From Pseudoalteromonas caenipelagi (GTDB lineage: Bacteria > Pseudomonadota > Gammaproteobacteria > Enterobacterales > Alteromonadaceae), in assembly GCF_013140855.1 (NCBI RefSeq), contig NZ_JABBPG010000007.1, positions 124,001-188,000 on the forward strand: a DNA stretch of 64,000 bases. Reading direction: 5' to 3'. Below, piece by piece: positions 10,555-19,503 of this stretch; the first letter of the stretch is position 1; the number at the start of each line of letters is the position of its first letter. The notes under the pieces were generated by a model. That model searched no databases, was not told the DNA's origin, and saw nothing but the letters and a program-made list of their open reading frames with translations. The position numbers and the translations under genes were made by a program.

Positions 10555-11166
10555 ATGATTAAAAAGTGGTATTGGATTGGTTTATTTCTCAGCATGAATA
10601 CAGTGGCTCAAGAGCCAATTACTGCCGTGCCGCTATATACCCAAGCTGAACTAATCGAGTTAATAAAAAAAAATGAGCACTTAAAACGCGTCAAAGATGA
10701 CGAATGCCAGCTTGTGAAAGATATTGAAGCACGAGCCGAAACCATGGCTTTGCCCTCATATCAGTTTTTATATGGCGATATGTTGGCATATGGTGTGTGC
10801 GTAGAGCGTAACGTTGAGCTTGGGCTATATTACATGCGTCAGTCGGCTGAACAAGGGCTATCATCCGCGCTTGAACAGTTAGGGCGCTATTACGACGTAG
10901 GACAGTTGGTGCAAGCTGACAAAGCGATGGCAGTCGTATATTTACGTGAAGCAGCAGCTCAGGGGAATATTAAAGCACAACTGCGTTTGGTTAATTTATT
11001 TAATGATGGACACGGTAGCCCAAGAGATTACGAAGATGCCTATCGCTGGCTATTTCACTCAGCCGTTGCCGATAAAAAGCTACACAAAACAATTGAAAAA
11101 GCATTAGCTCAACTTGCTGAAAAAATGCCACAAAGTGCAATCCGCCGTGCCCGTTTACCAATGTAA
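10555..11166 (+). CDS. motX: Sodium-type polar flagellar motor protein MotX
   Basis: Periplasmic component of the T ring of the Na+-driven polar flagellar motor, needed with MotY to hold the PomAB stators. A signal peptide covers about residues 1-18. The mature protein begins with the VPLYTQAELIELI and HLKRVKDDECQLV segments characteristic of Vibrio MotX, then Sel1-like repeats with YQFLYGDMLAYGVCVE and ALEQLGRYYDVG (about 65-165). It is 203 residues, close to Vibrio MotX (about 211). I recognise it from the family pattern rather than from a search. It is monocistronic and separate from other flagellar genes, as in vibrios. Confidence 0.88.
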   Translation: MIKKWYWIGLFLSMNTVAQEPITAVPLYTQAELIELIKKNEHLKRVKDDECQLVKDIEARAETMALPSYQFLYGDMLAYGVCVERNVELGLYYMRQSAEQGLSSALEQLGRYYDVGQLVQADKAMAVVYLREAAAQGNIKAQLRLVNLFNDGHGSPRDYEDAYRWLFHSAVADKKLHKTIEKALAQLAEKMPQSAIRRARLPM

Positions 11167-11172
11167 TTAGCT

Positions 11173-11204
11173 ACCATCAACATAGATATTTTTATGTTGA
11201 TGGT
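11173..11204. terminator. Inverted repeat between convergent motX and antiporter genes
   Basis: A perfect 12-bp inverted repeat (ACCATCAACATA / TATGTTGATGGT) with an 8-base AT-rich loop lies seven bases after the motX stop and about 50 bases from the end of the opposing antiporter gene. It lacks a following T run on either strand, so its role as a bidirectional terminator is inferred from position and stem strength. Confidence 0.55.
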
Positions 11205-11255
11205 GAGCGATGTGGATAGATGCCTACATTCATCCTGTGCATAGCAAATCAAAGA

Positions 11256-13115
11256 TTACTGACTTAGTTTTTCACCAACAGAGGTTGGCCCTTCTTTACT
11301 TTGTGTTGGCTCTTTTAGAACTGACATCTTAGGGGGCTGGAGCGCAATGATCCGCTCACCTTGTTCAGGTGGCTTTTTCATATCAATGACAAATGGTCTA
11401 ATTTGCGATTCGCCATTATTACTGTCGGTTGTAATAAATAACGGAATTGCTTCTTTATTCACTTCTAAATATTGTTGCCAATCAAACTCTTCAGATAAGC
11501 GCGTTGCACTGACCTTTCCGCCTTTGGCAATTAAGCTACTTAGCTTGGCATAGTAACCTTGTTCGCCAAACAACACCTGTCTCGATAAAAAAGTTGCGCT
11601 GTCTTTGTTTGCCTTTGCATGGTTCGTTGATGAGCGTAATGAAAATACGTTTTGCTCGCTCAATAAATGCGAGAAGTACTGCACACCCAAGGCGTTGTGA
11701 TGGCGGTTTGGGGAGAGTGCTAGCACTGATTGTATTGTCGTGAGGGGTAAATAGCGTTCAGCATGTTCTGATTGTGGGTTCCCATAGTAGCAAGGTAGAC
11801 CGTCCATTCTCGCCATTTTACAGTTTTCCCACGCCGGATCTGAAAGGTACACGTCAATATTCTGCTCTTTTAATCCTTTTGCAATAGCACGTGCTACGTG
11901 ATTTGCGCCAATGATAAGCAGCGTATTTGGGCTAGGTTGGCGCACTCCTAGTAGCTTTGCCAAAGGGGTTGCCGTTAAACTTTGCAATACAACAGTCACA
12001 ATGATCACGGTAAAAATTAAAGGGACGAGCTTGTTTGCGTCTGGTATTTGCGATTCCATCATACTGAGCGCAAAAACAGAACCAACTGCAGCGGCTACTA
12101 TGCCTCGCGGCGCTATCCACGACAGCAGTATTCGAGACTTTAACGGCAAATCAGTGTTATAGGTAGAGATGGCAATACAAATGGGCCGCGCGATAAATAA
12201 TACAATCGCTAAAAAAATAAAGATTTCTGCATCCAACAGCATTAAATCACTCAGCTGCAATCTGGCTGCGAGCAAGATAAATAAACTTGAAATCAATATC
12301 ATCGATAGATCTTCTTTAAACTCAAGCACCGAGTCTATTTCCAGATCATCTTGATTCGCGAGCCAAATACCGAAAATAGTTACAGCCAGTAACCCTGACT
12401 CATGTGCTAAATGGTTTGAAGCCGTAAAGCTAAAAAGTACTAATGCTAAAATGCCGAACTTGTGAAGTTCGTAAGGTAGCCATTCTTTTCGAATTAATGC
12501 ACTGGTTATCCAACCTGCCACAACACCTACGCTGATCCCGACACCTAAAGTTGAAAACAAAGCGATTAAAGTGTGACTTAATACTTCGCCTTTACCGACA
12601 AAACTCACCGCTTCAAACACTAACACGGCAAAAAGTGCGCCTATGGGGTCAATTACAATGCCTTCCCAGCGTAGTACTCTGTCAATATCTTGAGTTGGAC
12701 GCATCGCGTTTAACATAGGTGCTATCACTGTCGGACCGGTTACAACCAGCACCGCGCCTAGCACAGCGGCTACGCGCCAATCTAAATCTAAAATAAAATA
12801 GGCACTTAATGCGACTATCACGAAGGTAGAGAACATACCTATTGAGCATAAATTACGAACTATCTTTCCTATACCCTTGAGTTCTCTAAAGTGAAGAGTT
12901 AAAGAGCCTTCAAATAAAATAATGGCAACCGATAGTGAAACGACTGGGAACAATAAGTCGCCTAATAAGTCATCGGGACTTAGCTGCCCAGTCAGAGGGC
13001 CGAGCAATAAGCCAATGAGTAGCAAGAACAAAATGGCAGGAACTTTGAGCGCCCAAGCTAGCCATTGCGCTATAACCGAAAAAACGGCAATTCCAGCGAT
13101 GTAAATAGCTGACAT
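11256..13115 (-). CDS. CPA1-family cation:proton antiporter with C-terminal nucleotide-binding-like domain
   Basis: Inner-membrane monovalent cation/proton antiporter of the NhaP/CPA1 type. About 12 transmembrane helices occupy residues 1-390, with family motifs such as ILFEGSLTL, VLVVTGPTVIAPML and WEGIVIDPIGALFAVLVFE (the Asp in the ion path). From about residue 395 a soluble Rossmann-like domain begins (LLIIGANHVARAIAKGL), resembling a TrkA-N/RCK domain with a degenerate GxGxxG, followed by an extension rich in Pro and Lys. I chose ATG 13115 over the upstream in-frame ATG at 13145 because GGAGAG lies just before it. Substrate specificity (Na+ or K+) cannot be read from the sequence. Confidence 0.82.
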   Translation of the reverse strand: MSAIYIAGIAVFSVIAQWLAWALKVPAILFLLLIGLLLGPLTGQLSPDDLLGDLLFPVVSLSVAIILFEGSLTLHFRELKGIGKIVRNLCSIGMFSTFVIVALSAYFILDLDWRVAAVLGAVLVVTGPTVIAPMLNAMRPTQDIDRVLRWEGIVIDPIGALFAVLVFEAVSFVGKGEVLSHTLIALFSTLGVGISVGVVAGWITSALIRKEWLPYELHKFGILALVLFSFTASNHLAHESGLLAVTIFGIWLANQDDLEIDSVLEFKEDLSMILISSLFILLAARLQLSDLMLLDAEIFIFLAIVLFIARPICIAISTYNTDLPLKSRILLSWIAPRGIVAAAVGSVFALSMMESQIPDANKLVPLIFTVIIVTVVLQSLTATPLAKLLGVRQPSPNTLLIIGANHVARAIAKGLKEQNIDVYLSDPAWENCKMARMDGLPCYYGNPQSEHAERYLPLTTIQSVLALSPNRHHNALGVQYFSHLLSEQNVFSLRSSTNHAKANKDSATFLSRQVLFGEQGYYAKLSSLIAKGGKVSATRLSEEFDWQQYLEVNKEAIPLFITTDSNNGESQIRPFVIDMKKPPEQGERIIALQPPKMSVLKEPTQSKEGPTSVGEKLSQ

Positions 13116-13145
13116 AATCTCTCCAGTTAACCTATTGGTTAACAT

Positions 13146-13767
13146 AGTTAAAAATATACTAGCGGGTTTATACCACAGTTATATGACGGCTACGAATTTA
13201 AGCTTTAACAAAAGCTGAGTATCTATCCTAACCATAGTCTTTATACTAGAAAATGGATCATTTCATTTCACAATGTACCTATAAAGAATTATTCATTAGT
13301 TTTATAGCGGATATAAGTACTTATTTTTGTATTGAGTTGAAATTGTAGGGAAGGATACGTTAAGCTATAAAGCGTTTGGTGCAAGTCACCACGATTCTTT
13401 TTGGTTTCGTTATAGCAATTATAATGAACTAGCTTTTAGTATTATGTTTTAGCCTGAAGGCTTAGATATTAAATACTGTTCAACAATTTAACTATTCTTT
13501 GCGCAATTATTCATTGCGGCTTAGGTCTTTTCAGCTTCATCAAACCATGATGTACCAGCTGAAAACGGCTCGACGTTGTAGATAAATTACGATGTCACAA
13601 TCCATTTTTTAGTAAAGCGACAGCCAGTGTTGGGCACATATGTGTGAACGCGTAAGCTGTATTGTATATTTGTATTGTTCAACTCTGGTTGTTTTTACTC
13701 ACGCACGTCTGCTTTTTGCGGATGCTGCGTGGAATTAATTTAAGCAAGGGCAACTGCAGGAAACAAT
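13146..13767. other. 622-base intergenic region between antiporter and proB
   Basis: Divergent intergenic region holding the promoters of the antiporter (minus) and proBA (plus). I see no credible ORF. A hairpin at 13700-13731 (CACGCA-c-GTCTGC paired, with G:T wobbles, to GCGGAT-gc-TGCGTG around a TTTTT loop) ends 36 bases before the proB start and could lie in its 5' untranslated leader. The region is unusually long for proB, so an unannotated small RNA or leader control is possible, but nothing stronger is visible. Confidence 0.5.
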
Positions 13768-14877
13768 ATGAACATTTCAAATTCTCGGCGTATAGTAATT
13801 AAGATAGGGAGTGCTTTAATTGCACCAGATCAAGATGGCTGTCGTGCGCGTTACTTATTGACTATTGCTCAGTTTATCGTGCGCTGTCGAGCGATGGGTA
13901 AAGAAGTGGTACTGGTCTCTTCTGGATCCGTCGCGGCAGGGTCCCACTTATTTCCTGAAGATGCTAAAAACTCATCAGTGGTACTGAAAAAGGCTATGGC
14001 TGCCGCTGGGCAAACTGAGATGATGGCGACTTGGGACCGCTTTTTTGATTTCCCTTCAGCACAAATACTTTTAACTCATGGTGACTTACGAGATCTGGAG
14101 CGCTATAACAGTATTCGTGAAACGATATTCACTTTACTTGAGCATGGCATTTTACCTATTATCAATGAGAATGATGCGGTTACCACTGATGAGTTAAAAG
14201 TGGGTGACAACGATAACTTGTCAGCCATGGTTGCCGCAGCAGCCGATGCTGATGTGTTATTAATGTGTTCTGATGTCGACGGCTTATATGACAAAAACCC
14301 AAATCTTCATGAAGATGCCCAACTGATACCTCAAGTGTCAGAGATATCTGAAGATATATACGCAATGGCCGGATGCGCTACAAGCCAAGTGGGTACTGGC
14401 GGAATGAAAACCAAAATAGAAGCTGCCGAGAAAGCAACATCGCATGGTATCAGTACTTATATTGTCAATGGCTTTAAAGAAAGTACCTTTGAGCAGCTAT
14501 TAGCGGGGAACAATCCCGGCACTGTTTTCTTACCATATGATGTGCCTATGCATTCTCAACAGCACTGGATGACACACACAGCCTCTGAACAAGGTGAGAT
14601 CATTGTTGAGCACAGCTATGCAGAAGAACTAAAAGATCACGCGGAGCCTTTAGGTGCTGAAAATATCTCAGATGTTCGAGGGGAGTTTGCCGTTGGTGAC
14701 ACAATATTGGTTCGTACTGAAAAGGGCGAGCGTTTAGCTAAAGCGACCACAAACTATAGTAGTTGTTTGCTTAACTTTCTTGCTGAGCAAGAGCAAACAT
14801 CTGATAACGGCCACTTACAAGAGAGCATAGGCCCCGTTATTTCTGAACAAGATATTGCAATTTTGGAGAAATCTTAA
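13768..14877 (+). CDS. proB: Glutamate 5-kinase ProB
   Basis: First enzyme of proline biosynthesis: ATP-dependent phosphorylation of glutamate to glutamyl 5-phosphate, normally feedback-inhibited by proline. The amino-acid kinase domain spans about residues 8-260, with KIGSALI, SSGSVAAG, INENDAV, GDNDNLSAMVAA and GTGGMKTKIEAA. A C-terminal PUA domain follows at about 275-350. At 369 residues it is the normal full-length form. The ATG at 13768 has an AGGAAA ribosome-binding site. proA follows three bases later, so the two form the usual proBA operon; the two enzymes act together because glutamyl phosphate is labile. Confidence 0.95.
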   Translation: MNISNSRRIVIKIGSALIAPDQDGCRARYLLTIAQFIVRCRAMGKEVVLVSSGSVAAGSHLFPEDAKNSSVVLKKAMAAAGQTEMMATWDRFFDFPSAQILLTHGDLRDLERYNSIRETIFTLLEHGILPIINENDAVTTDELKVGDNDNLSAMVAAAADADVLLMCSDVDGLYDKNPNLHEDAQLIPQVSEISEDIYAMAGCATSQVGTGGMKTKIEAAEKATSHGISTYIVNGFKESTFEQLLAGNNPGTVFLPYDVPMHSQQHWMTHTASEQGEIIVEHSYAEELKDHAEPLGAENISDVRGEFAVGDTILVRTEKGERLAKATTNYSSCLLNFLAEQEQTSDNGHLQESIGPVISEQDIAILEKS

Positions 14878-14880
14878 CTC

Positions 14881-16128
14881 ATGAGTTTAATTACTGAATT
14901 ATCACAGCAAGCTGCCAGTGCTGCAAAGCAGCTAGCGTTATTAACAACACAGCAAAAAAATGCAGTTCTAACGGACATGGCTGAGGCTTTGGTTGCCCAA
15001 AGTGACGATATTTTGGCTGCAAATGAACATGACTTATCTTTAGCTCGAGATAATCAGTTATCAGCGGCGATGATTGACCGCTTAACACTAACACCTGAAC
15101 GTATTGCTGATATGGCTGATGGTATTAGAACCATTGTTGAACTTGACGACCCAGTTGGCTTAACTAGAGACATGGGTGTTAGACCAAACGGTATTAAAAT
15201 TAGCAAAATGCGGGTGCCTTTAGGCGTGGTATGTATGATTTATGAAGCACGTCCGAACGTGACAGCAGATGCTGGTGCGCTGTGCTTTAAATCGGGTAAT
15301 GGCGTAATTTTACGCGGTGGTAAAGAAGCACTACAAAGCTCACAAGCTATCGCAAAGGTTATGCACCAAGTGCTTGAGCAGCATAATTTACCAACGGCGC
15401 TTATTACTGTGGTGCCCGACCCAGATCGCGCTTTGCTGATGGAATTAATGCAGCAAAAACAATATATAGATTTGATCATTCCTCGCGGTGGAGAAGGCTT
15501 AATCAACTTTGTTACTGAAAATAGCACAATTCCTGTTATTCAACACTTTAAAGGGGTATGTCACCTCTACGTTGACGAAGCTGCTGATTTAGATATAGCG
15601 CTCAAGTTGGCACTAAATGGTAAAACTCAACGTACTGGAGTGTGTAATGCGTTAGAAGGCATTGTGGTGCATAAGTCGATAGCACCAATGTTCTTGCCTC
15701 GCTTACAAAAGGCGTTTTCGCACAAGCAGGTGGTGATCAACGCCGACAGCCAAGCAGCTCAATATTTTGAGGGTGCAAATGTGATTGATGAATCACAGTT
15801 TGGTGAAGAATACCTGCGCTTAGAAGTGGCTGTTCGTATTGTTGATGACTTTGCAGGTGCACTGGCACATATTGACCGTTTTGGTAGCCATCACACTGAA
15901 GTGATTTGTACGCAAGATATGCAAACCGCGCAATTATTCCAACGTAGTGTTGATGCCTCTGTGGTTATGGTTAACGCTTCATCACGTTTTTCTGATGGTT
16001 CTCAGTTAGGCTTAGGCGCAGAAATTGGTATTGCAACGACCAAGCTACATGCTTATGGGCCAATGGGCTTAGAATCGCTAACTACAGAGAAGTTTTTAGT
16101 GAATGGCGAAGGCCAGACTCGAGAATAA
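14881..16128 (+). CDS. proA: Gamma-glutamyl phosphate reductase ProA
   Basis: NADPH-dependent reduction of glutamyl 5-phosphate to glutamate semialdehyde, which cyclises towards proline. It belongs to the aldehyde dehydrogenase superfamily: the catalytic cysteine is C255 in RTGVCNALEG, with MIYEARPNVTADA and KSGNGVILRGGKEA in the cofactor-binding half and IGIATTKLHAYGPMGL near the C-terminus. The length of 415 residues is typical. It lies immediately downstream of proB. After the stop, a 9-bp inverted repeat (16151-16174) is the only terminator candidate. Confidence 0.96.
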   Translation: MSLITELSQQAASAAKQLALLTTQQKNAVLTDMAEALVAQSDDILAANEHDLSLARDNQLSAAMIDRLTLTPERIADMADGIRTIVELDDPVGLTRDMGVRPNGIKISKMRVPLGVVCMIYEARPNVTADAGALCFKSGNGVILRGGKEALQSSQAIAKVMHQVLEQHNLPTALITVVPDPDRALLMELMQQKQYIDLIIPRGGEGLINFVTENSTIPVIQHFKGVCHLYVDEAADLDIALKLALNGKTQRTGVCNALEGIVVHKSIAPMFLPRLQKAFSHKQVVINADSQAAQYFEGANVIDESQFGEEYLRLEVAVRIVDDFAGALAHIDRFGSHHTEVICTQDMQTAQLFQRSVDASVVMVNASSRFSDGSQLGLGAEIGIATTKLHAYGPMGLESLTTEKFLVNGEGQTRE

Positions 16129-16150
16129 GTAGCAAAAGGTTTTAGTGTAA

Positions 16151-16174
16151 GGCATTAACTCCATTGTTAATGCC
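16151..16174 (+). terminator. Possible transcription terminator after proA
   Basis: GGCATTAAC (16151-16159) and GTTAATGCC (16166-16174) form a perfect 9-bp stem with loop TCCATT, 22 bases after the proA stop. There is no clean T run downstream, so an intrinsic terminator is only possible. The rest of the stretch to the tRNA gene shows nothing recognisable. Confidence 0.4.
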
Positions 16175-16398
16175 ACTCGTTTAAGGTGATGGGGTTCTGA
16201 AACGAGTTCACAATAATAGCAGCAATAATTAGGAAGGTAGCTGTGCTCAAATGTGCTCATGCTGTCTTCCTGACGAAGGTCAGGATCTCTTAAGCGAATT
16301 GCACTAGCTTGATAGTCAGCTCATTTTAAAAGCGAAGGCTTTAAAAAATAACAATTTGGATATTAAAAAGAATACTTAAAATAAGAAAGGGCGGAAAG

Positions 16399-16474
16399 TG
16401 GTGGAGCTAAGCAGGATCGAACTGCTGACCTCCTGCGTGCAAGGCAGGCGCTCTCCCAGCTGAGCTATAGCCCC
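16399..16474 (-). tRNA. tRNA-Ala (anticodon TGC)
   Basis: The 76-nt minus-strand gene starts GGGGCTATAGCTCAGC and ends TTAGCTCCACCA, with CCA encoded. The acceptor stem GGGGCTA pairs with TAGCTCC (one G:T). The D loop contains AGCTGGGAGAGC, the anticodon loop CTTGCAC carries TGC, and the T loop is GTTCGATCC-like. It stands alone, outside any rRNA operon in this window. Confidence 0.97.
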
Positions 16475-16499
16475 ACATTCCGATTTGGACGTTGCGAAA

Positions 16500-16526
16500 T
16501 TTATAGTTTTTTAATTACCTCGTCAA
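16500..16526 (-). promoter_or_regulatory. Likely promoter of tRNA-Ala
   Basis: On the minus strand, TTGACG (16526-16521) and TATAAA (16505-16500) are separated by 15 bases, and the -10 box ends 25 bases before the tRNA 5' end. The short spacer is common among stable-RNA promoters. Confidence 0.6.
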
Positions 16527-16608
16527 GCTTTTGTAGGCAAAAAATTTTCACATTTTTACAATCGGCTTTGATAGACTGGTTGAAATGAATTAAAAAATAG
16601 AATGATTG

Positions 16609-17013
16609 ATGTTCAAAAAGAAAATAAGCTTGTCATTGCTAGGTGCTTGTTTTGTCTTGTTAATGGGGTGCTCTTCAGCATCTAAAACCCCGGTACTTGA
16701 AATCGAAAAACAAGTACTCCACACCAAAGTATCAGACTCAGGCCAACAGTTATTTGTGTACATAGTGACTGTTGAACCAACCCCAGTCATGGTTTTAGAT
16801 ACCAGCAGGCCGCTATCCCGCTCTGATCTTAAGGCATATGCAAAACATCAACGAGTTGAAGATTCTCCCGAATTAAAGTTACTCCTCGAAGAGCGCGCGG
16901 TTGAATTACTTAAAACAGCGCTTGCAGATGAAAACTATTGCTCAGCGGGTCATAAAATTAATCAAGTGTATTGGCGTCAACGTAGTGTGCAGTTGCGAGG
17001 GGCTTGTGAGTGA
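16609..17013 (+). CDS. Small predicted lipoprotein of unknown function
   Basis: A 134-residue protein with a lipoprotein signal peptide: a basic N-terminus (MFKKK), a hydrophobic core, and the lipobox LMGC with the acylated Cys at about residue 21. It should therefore be anchored to the outer or inner membrane from the periplasmic side. The mature part is small and soluble, with a VYIVTVEPTPVMVLD strand segment and two further cysteines (YCSAGHK and LRGAC). I do not recognise the family. The ATG at 16609 is preferred to an adjoining TTG at 16606. Its last codons overlap the start of the deacylase gene by 8 bases, so the two are probably co-translated. Confidence 0.75.
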   Translation: MFKKKISLSLLGACFVLLMGCSSASKTPVLEIEKQVLHTKVSDSGQQLFVYIVTVEPTPVMVLDTSRPLSRSDLKAYAKHQRVEDSPELKLLLEERAVELLKTALADENYCSAGHKINQVYWRQRSVQLRGACE

Positions 17014-17509
17014 ATCGGCAACACTACACTTAGAGCGTGTTTTACAGCAGTTGCATATTCAGGCGTTACAGTATGAACACCCACCGTTACATACCTGTGA
17101 TGAGGCAGACAAGTTGCAGCTTGAGCGAGCAGGTACTCGCATCAAAAATTTATTCCTCAGAGATAACTATGGTCGTCGGCATTTTTTATTATTGCTCAGA
17201 GCACACCTAAAGGTAGATTTGAAAACGCTGTCGTCTCAACAGGGTGTATCACGTTTGGGGTTTGCTTCAGATGCAAGGTTAGAAAAATATCTTAATATCA
17301 AGCCTGGTTGTGTGTCGGCATTGGCGCTAATAAATGATACAGAGCAGCAAGTAGAACTTTGGATTGACCGAGGCCTTTGGAGTGCTCAGCTGTGGCAGTG
17401 TCACCCACTTAATAACACTAAAACATGGGTGTTAACTAAGCCACAATTGCAACAATTTTGGCAGTATACCCATCACACGCCTCATGTGATTGATATTCCA
17501 TGTCTATAA
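17006..17509 (+). CDS. PrdX/YbaK-like Ala-tRNA(Pro) deacylase (ProXp-ala type)
   Basis: A 167-residue free-standing trans-editing enzyme that should hydrolyse mischarged Ala-tRNA(Pro), complementing prolyl-tRNA synthetase. Family features are YEHPPLHTCDEA at the N-terminus, TRIKNLFLRDNYG with the conserved Lys, LLLLRAHLKVDLKTL, RLGFASDARLEKYLNIKPGCVSALALIND, and a late CHPLNNTKTWVL segment. The start is GTG at 17006: a GAGGGG element lies 4-9 bases upstream, and it overlaps the lipoprotein stop. Its 3' end overlaps the convergent MFS gene by 28 bases. Function is assigned from family resemblance; substrate specificity is inferred. Confidence 0.82.
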   Translation: MSESATLHLERVLQQLHIQALQYEHPPLHTCDEADKLQLERAGTRIKNLFLRDNYGRRHFLLLLRAHLKVDLKTLSSQQGVSRLGFASDARLEKYLNIKPGCVSALALINDTEQQVELWIDRGLWSAQLWQCHPLNNTKTWVLTKPQLQQFWQYTHHTPHVIDIPCL

Positions 17510-18657
17510 GTTGTGATACTCAGTGTTAGGCCAATCCCACAGACTAGCAGCAGCGTTATCAAAAAGGCATGATAGCCAAAACTTTGTAGTATTAAACCAG
17601 GTATAAAAGAGCCCAGCGCACCGCCGCTATAATAAAAAGACACATAGGCACCATTTGTCACCGTTGGCGGTGCATCGCTCAGTTTATTAGCAAGGGGAGA
17701 TGCACTTGAATGGATCATAAACATACACGCACAAAATAACGTAAAAGCGATAAGAAATAGGCTTAATACGGGTAGCTGCATGGCAACAAGCGTTAAACAG
17801 TAAAGGGCGAACAAAGCACTTAACAATAACCACGAATTATTAAAGCGACGACTGATGTAGGGCGTTGCCATAGACAGCACCGCGCCAATTAAATAGCCAG
17901 TGTAGACCCAACCTATGGTTTTGCTATCGGTGATATTAAACACATCCTGCAAAATAAAGGGTAGGTAGTTCATCAAAGCGGCAAAGCAAAAAAACATACA
18001 AAATACACAGCCAAATAAGCGTGCGATAAGTGGGTGACGTAAAGGTTTTAAGTAGGCGCTTGGTGAGGCGGGCTCACGCTTAGGTGGCTCACAGCGCTTA
18101 GGTTTAATAAGTAGAGCCAAAATAATCAACGACACTGCTAGCACATAATAAAAGCTTTGCCATGTGAACCAGCTGGCAAAATTTGCCGCCAGTACGCGTC
18201 CTAAATAGCCACCCAAAATAGAGCTGCCTATGTAACGAGTCATATTTTGTTGTAACTGTACTGCACTATATTGCTGGCCAATAAAGCCTGTCATTGCGGT
18301 AAGCGCTGCAGGTAGGGTGAGACCTTGGATAAAACGCAAACTAAGTAATAGCTCAAAAGAGGGAGCCAGTGCAAAGAGTAAGCTGGTAATACTTAAAATA
18401 AGCATTGCTACTTTGAGAATCGACAGTGGATTTTTGCGAGCAAACAATAAGCCATAAAAAATAGGCGCTACGGCCAGCGGCAACATCGTGAGTGACATTA
18501 ACGCACCACTTGCCGCTGTGGATACATTAAAATTATCAGCAAATAGGGCTAGCAGGGGCTGCGGTGCGTAGAGCACAAAAAAAATGAACATAGATGAAAT
18601 GAGTAACTGCAATAACGGCATGAACCTTCCTGGATACTCTTTGCGCGACTGCTGCAT
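17482..18657 (-). CDS. MFS transporter (YnfM-like)
   Basis: A 391-residue inner-membrane major facilitator with about 12 transmembrane helices, a short cytoplasmic start and a basic stretch between helices 6 and 7 (KPKRCEPPKREP). MLPLAVAPIFYGLLFARKNPLSIL matches the loop 2-3 signature region in degenerate form, and LRFIQGLTLPAALTAMTGFIG resembles drug/arabinose-type MFS members such as YnfM. The substrate cannot be told. It is convergent with, and overlaps, the deacylase gene; its promoter lies in the gap before the DUF2058 gene on the opposite strand. Confidence 0.85.
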   Translation of the reverse strand: MQQSRKEYPGRFMPLLQLLISSMFIFFVLYAPQPLLALFADNFNVSTAASGALMSLTMLPLAVAPIFYGLLFARKNPLSILKVAMLILSITSLLFALAPSFELLLSLRFIQGLTLPAALTAMTGFIGQQYSAVQLQQNMTRYIGSSILGGYLGRVLAANFASWFTWQSFYYVLAVSLIILALLIKPKRCEPPKREPASPSAYLKPLRHPLIARLFGCVFCMFFCFAALMNYLPFILQDVFNITDSKTIGWVYTGYLIGAVLSMATPYISRRFNNSWLLLSALFALYCLTLVAMQLPVLSLFLIAFTLFCACMFMIHSSASPLANKLSDAPPTVTNGAYVSFYYSGGALGSFIPGLILQSFGYHAFLITLLLVCGIGLTLSITTYRHGISIT

Positions 18658-18854
18658 ATTATGCGTGGCTTTGTTTGCATTGAACAGTTTTGTATCAAAT
18701 AGTTAGCGATTTTTTGCGTTAAATCATGTTGTAGTATAAAAGCTTTTGCTATGGTGGTGTCGGTACAAAAAAATCTATTGAAGCGCGCTTTGCATATGGT
18801 CAAAAAAAACCACTGCGTTAGAATATGGCTATTAATATTTTATGGAGCAGCACA

Positions 18855-19394
18855 ATGGGTTCGTTACAAGAGCAGCTACTAAAAGCGGGGCTAACGACTG
18901 AGCACAAGGCAAAAGTGGCTAAGTCACAGAAGCGTAAAGCACAAAAGAAGAAGAAAAAGGGCGCTACCAGTGACCCTAGTGATCTACAAAAGCATATTGA
19001 ACAAACTAAACTTGAGCAGCAAAAAAAGGCTGAAGAGCTGAATAAAGCCAAGCAAGCTGAGTTAAAAGAGCGTGAGCAAGTTGCACGTGTTAAACAAATT
19101 TTAGAGCATCATAACCAAGATGAAATTCGTGGTGATGTTACCTTTAACTTTACCTATGAAAACAAAGTTAAAGAGCTTGATGTAAATGAACAAACCAAAC
19201 AAGCGCTGTCAAGAGGCCGATTGGCTATTTGTGTGCTTGAAGGGCAATTTTACGTGTTGCAAGATGACCCCGCGCGTAAAATTGCAGAGGTTGACGAAAA
19301 ATATATCGTGTTCCATGTTGAAGACGACAACAGCGGCCCTGATGAGGACGACCCATACGCGGGTTATGAAGTACCAGATGATTTAGTTTGGTAA
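18855..19394 (+). CDS. DUF2058 family protein (YaiL-like)
   Basis: A 179-residue soluble protein. The N-terminal half is an extremely Lys/Glu/Gln-rich helix (about 15-95, with KKKKKG and repeated EQ/KAK runs), probably a coiled coil that binds nucleic acid or ribosomes. The C-terminal half has the conserved DUF2058 segments GDVTFNFTYENKVKELDV and GRLAICVLEGQFYVL, ending in an acidic tail (DNSGPDEDDPYAGY). The ATG at 18855 is preferred to the in-frame upstream 18825 because GGAG precedes it by 7 bases. E. coli YaiL is described as nucleoprotein-associated, but the role here is unknown. Confidence 0.85.
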   Translation: MGSLQEQLLKAGLTTEHKAKVAKSQKRKAQKKKKKGATSDPSDLQKHIEQTKLEQQKKAEELNKAKQAELKEREQVARVKQILEHHNQDEIRGDVTFNFTYENKVKELDVNEQTKQALSRGRLAICVLEGQFYVLQDDPARKIAEVDEKYIVFHVEDDNSGPDEDDPYAGYEVPDDLVW

Positions 19395-19503
19395 GTTAAT
19401 TTTACTCATCGCAGCGCCTGCTAATTAATGACTTATGTGTAGCGCTCACAAATGGTCTACACTGTAAAAGATTTGTCCGTTAATTAACAAAAAGAGTAAT
19501 GTT

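Noticed and set aside
11911..12162. Plus-strand frames antisense to the antiporter gene
   Set aside because: Shadows of a well-supported membrane-protein gene; sequence is low-complexity Ser/Ile/Lys as expected from antisense of hydrophobic codons.
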